A DNA stretch of 64,000 nucleotides from Corynebacterium gallinarum (lineage in GTDB: Bacteria > Actinomycetota > Actinomycetes > Mycobacteriales > Mycobacteriaceae): positions 1 to 64,000 of the forward strand of contig NZ_JACSPR010000002.1 in the NCBI RefSeq assembly GCF_014837045.1, in the 5' to 3' direction. Shown here piece by piece: positions 62,149-64,000 of the stretch. Within the stretch, counting starts at the first letter, position 1; each line of letters opens with the position of its first letter. The translations under genes and the position numbers were made by a program. The notes below the pieces were generated by a model that was given only the letters and a program-made list of their open reading frames with translations, was not told the origin of the DNA and did no database searches.

Positions 62149-63839
62149 CAGTAGGCCACCACCGCGGCCGAACGCACACCCAGCAAACCGGGGACCTCAC
62201 GCCAGATCGTGTTGTCCGATGCCGGCAGCTGGAGCAGGGCGTGCGCATCGGTGGCGTAGATCGTGGAGGAGGAACTGGCCACGGACACCACCGGGGCGCT
62301 GATGTTGCCGCTCGGCAGGGCGCTGGCGCCGGAGCCGTCGATCTCCACGCGCCAGATCGGCAGTTCGGGCATCGACGTGCCCACCAGGAGCGACCCGTCC
62401 TGCCGCCAGGCCAGACTCAGGGCGGTCTCCCGCAGCACCGGGGCGACCTCCACAATGTTGGTCACCCCACGTTCCCCCGGTGACGGCCGGGTGACCACAC
62501 CCATGTAGACCCGGCCCTCGATGATCATCGCCGCCCGCACACCGGTACGCGACAACTGGAATTCCGAGATCGCCCCGGTCACGCCCTCCGGGAGGGTGAT
62601 CTCCACCTCGGTCTGCACCAGCTCCCGGGTGGTGGAGGACCGGGTCACCCGCACCGGTGTGTCACCGTCGGCCACAGCCCACAGCGCATTGGCCGCGTGT
62701 TCGAAGGTCGGCCGGGTGATGGTGTCCGCGGTGAGCACATCGGTGAAGGACCCCTCCGGGGCACCGACCGACAGCCGCGGGGAATCATCACCACGCACCG
62801 CCGCGGCCACATTCGCCGAGGTGGAGATGGCCACGGAATCGATGTCCCCCGCGCCGAGGAACCCGGTCAACGGTGTCACGGTCCCCGAACTGACGCGCGA
62901 GACCACCCCGTCGCGCAGCGAGAACAGCGTGGACACCGCATTGGTGTAGGCCTCCGGGTTGAACTCCCCGACATCCTCGATGGACAGGACCGGGAAATCA
63001 GCCACCAGCGGCGCACCATCCGCGAAGATGGAATAGGGGCCCGGGATCTCGGCGTTGGCGAGCATCCAGACCACCTGGGTGGCGAAACTCAGGCGCTCCT
63101 CCTCATTCATCGAACTGAGCCCGGTGAACTGATAGGCCCCGTCGGAGAACCCGACGAAGGAGGCACCCGTGGGCAACTGGTGCACCACACCGGGTGCCAG
63201 GTACTGCGACGGCCCCGACACAAGCAGGGACATCAGGGTGGTGTCCAGGGACTGCACCGCATTGTGGATCCACCGCCTGTCCCCCACCAGCACCTGCCCG
63301 GAAGGATCGAAGAAGTAGACATTCTTGGGTGTGTAGTGGTTACGCATCTCGGTGCGTTCCAACACCACCCCGTCGGGCAGATCATCAATGCGCCATTCGT
63401 TGCCCACCCGCTTCATGACGATCTCGGCCGTGAGATCGGAATTCTCGGGCCGGTACACACCACCGTTGCCGAGGGTGCCCACCTGGGTGCCACGGATGAC
63501 GATGCGCCGTTCATCCTCCGTGGCCCCCGCCTGCGTGTTCAGGTCAATGCGGTCGACCACGAGGGTGGTGGCCGTGGGATCCCAGTCCTGGTTCGCGTCC
63601 TCGGTGAGATATGCCCTCGACGCCTGGTACTGCTGCGCGGGGAAGGCAGCTGCACGGAAGAAACCACGCAGCAGGATATCGGGGTCCGCGCCCGGGGTGG
63701 GACCGGCCACCTCCGCGGAGGGGTCATCGGCATTGAAGGAGCGGAGGACCTGCGGATCGGTGTCGCTCGGCAGGGTGGAACAACCGCTCACCAGGAGGGC
63801 GGCGGTCATGGCCGCGGTCAGTGTCTTCATCCTTCTCAC
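62148..63839 (-). CDS. lpqB: Lipoprotein LpqB
   Basis: 563 aa. Lipoprotein signal with lipobox VSGC (Cys 20), a GerMN domain (about 60-290; [17 protein letters not shown] segments) and a C-terminal LpqB beta-propeller. It modulates the MtrAB two-component system in actinobacteria. The start is GTG 63839, overlapping the mtrB stop by 4 nt (GTGA); an ATG three codons later (63830) is an alternative. Confidence 0.95.
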   Translation of the reverse strand: MRRMKTLTAAMTAALLVSGCSTLPSDTDPQVLRSFNADDPSAEVAGPTPGADPDILLRGFFRAAAFPAQQYQASRAYLTEDANQDWDPTATTLVVDRIDLNTQAGATEDERRIVIRGTQVGTLGNGGVYRPENSDLTAEIVMKRVGNEWRIDDLPDGVVLERTEMRNHYTPKNVYFFDPSGQVLVGDRRWIHNAVQSLDTTLMSLLVSGPSQYLAPGVVHQLPTGASFVGFSDGAYQFTGLSSMNEEERLSFATQVVWMLANAEIPGPYSIFADGAPLVADFPVLSIEDVGEFNPEAYTNAVSTLFSLRDGVVSRVSSGTVTPLTGFLGAGDIDSVAISTSANVAAAVRGDDSPRLSVGAPEGSFTDVLTADTITRPTFEHAANALWAVADGDTPVRVTRSSTTRELVQTEVEITLPEGVTGAISEFQLSRTGVRAAMIIEGRVYMGVVTRPSPGERGVTNIVEVAPVLRETALSLAWRQDGSLLVGTSMPELPIWRVEIDGSGASALPSGNISAPVVSVASSSSTIYATDAHALLQLPASDNTIWREVPGLLGVRSAAVVAY

Positions 63840-64000
63840 ACCTCCACCTCCCAGGGCTGTGACGGGGCGGCGAGCTCGATCGGGGCGGTGCGGTATCCCA
63901 GGTGGGGTTCGCGGGGGATCACGAGCCGGAACATGGATCCGACATCGAGGTTGCCCGCGGCATCCAGGGTGCCGCCGTGTAGGACGGCGTCCTCCCGGGC
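63836..64000 (-). CDS. mtrB: Sensor histidine kinase MtrB, C-terminal fragment
   Basis: The last 54 codons, running off the right edge. The readable part ends the HATPase domain with [11 protein letters not shown] and [12 protein letters not shown] followed by a short variable tail. The tail length and position upstream of lpqB identify MtrB, the kinase of the MtrAB system controlling cell-wall and osmotic-stress genes. Catalytic residues lie outside the window. Confidence 0.88.
   Translation of the reverse strand, partial: AREDAVLHGGTLDAAGNLDVGSMFRLVIPREPHLGYRTAPIELAAPSQPWEVEV

Overview
The window is a high-GC chromosomal segment from a Corynebacterium in the C. glutamicum / C. efficiens group. 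The evidence is the gene set and its order: adnAB, uvrD2, nudC and a CglK-type K+ channel; rhlE, whiB1/whcE, sigH-rshA; aroA-rsgA; secA, hpf, lpqB, mtrB. This order matches the conserved actinobacterial (Mycobacterium and Corynebacterium) backbone. Further support comes from a tmRNA tag AEKTQRDYALAA, DtxR-like iron boxes and mycothiol-type arsenate reductases. I cannot name the species from the sequence alone.

Layout. 1-0.39 kb: promoter and leader of an rRNA operon that runs leftward out of the window. 0.4-5 kb: leftward siderophore ABC transporter with DtxR-like boxes. 5.2-7 kb: a VKOR-family membrane oxidoreductase and a stand-alone class Ib ribonucleotide reductase beta subunit. 7-11.2 kb: arsenic resistance island (three different ArsC proteins, ACR3 pump, divergent arsR-arsO). 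11.3-17.6 kb: tmRNA (ssrA), DUF488, smpB, ftsX, ftsE, prfB, and two inositol-monophosphatase-family genes, the second hisN. 17.7-22.7 kb: secreted trypsin-like protease and a four-gene biotin-dependent transcarboxylase operon. 22.9-25.5 kb: a frameshifted BCCT osmolyte transporter, then two identical initiator tRNA genes (87-bp direct repeats) that bracket two tiny hydrophobic-peptide genes. 25.7-35.2 kb: UPF0182 membrane protein, PDZ/Lon-like protease, metalloprotease-like proteins, an E1-like zinc protein and lipoproteins. 35.2-47.3 kb: a long leftward run of eight genes centred on DNA-end processing (adnA, adnB, uvrD2) with nudC and cglK. 47.4-52.4 kb: rhlE, whiB1-type regulator, a 24-codon ribosomal protein bL37 gene, and rshA/sigH. 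52.6-64 kb: DUF222/HNH nuclease, HMCES/SRAP protein, aroA, rsgA, secA, hpf, a ComF-type phosphoribosyltransferase, lpqB and the 3' end of mtrB.

How the genes work together. Recognisable modules are iron uptake, arsenic detoxification (MSH- and Trx-coupled reduction plus export), trans-translation and ribosome rescue (ssrA, smpB, prfB, rsgA, hpf, bL37), divisome (ftsEX), transcarboxylation, double-strand-break processing (AdnAB, UvrD2, HMCES), thiol-stress regulation (SigH/RshA, WhiB1) and cell-envelope signalling (MtrB/LpqB). Many genes are tightly packed, with 1-8 nt stop/start overlaps that imply translational coupling.

The observations most worth a second look are: (1) an 11-mer, CGTCGAYAAGC, present 22 times in 64 kb in both orientations, in several reading frames and between genes; (2) the initiator-tRNA-flanked cassette with two micro-ORFs; (3) a 30-bp inverted repeat at 17.6 kb; (4) a shared, symmetric -10 element driving apparently leaderless aroA and HMCES transcripts; (5) a degenerate Walker A in AdnA; and (6) an internal Shine-Dalgarno and ATG in the K+ channel gene.
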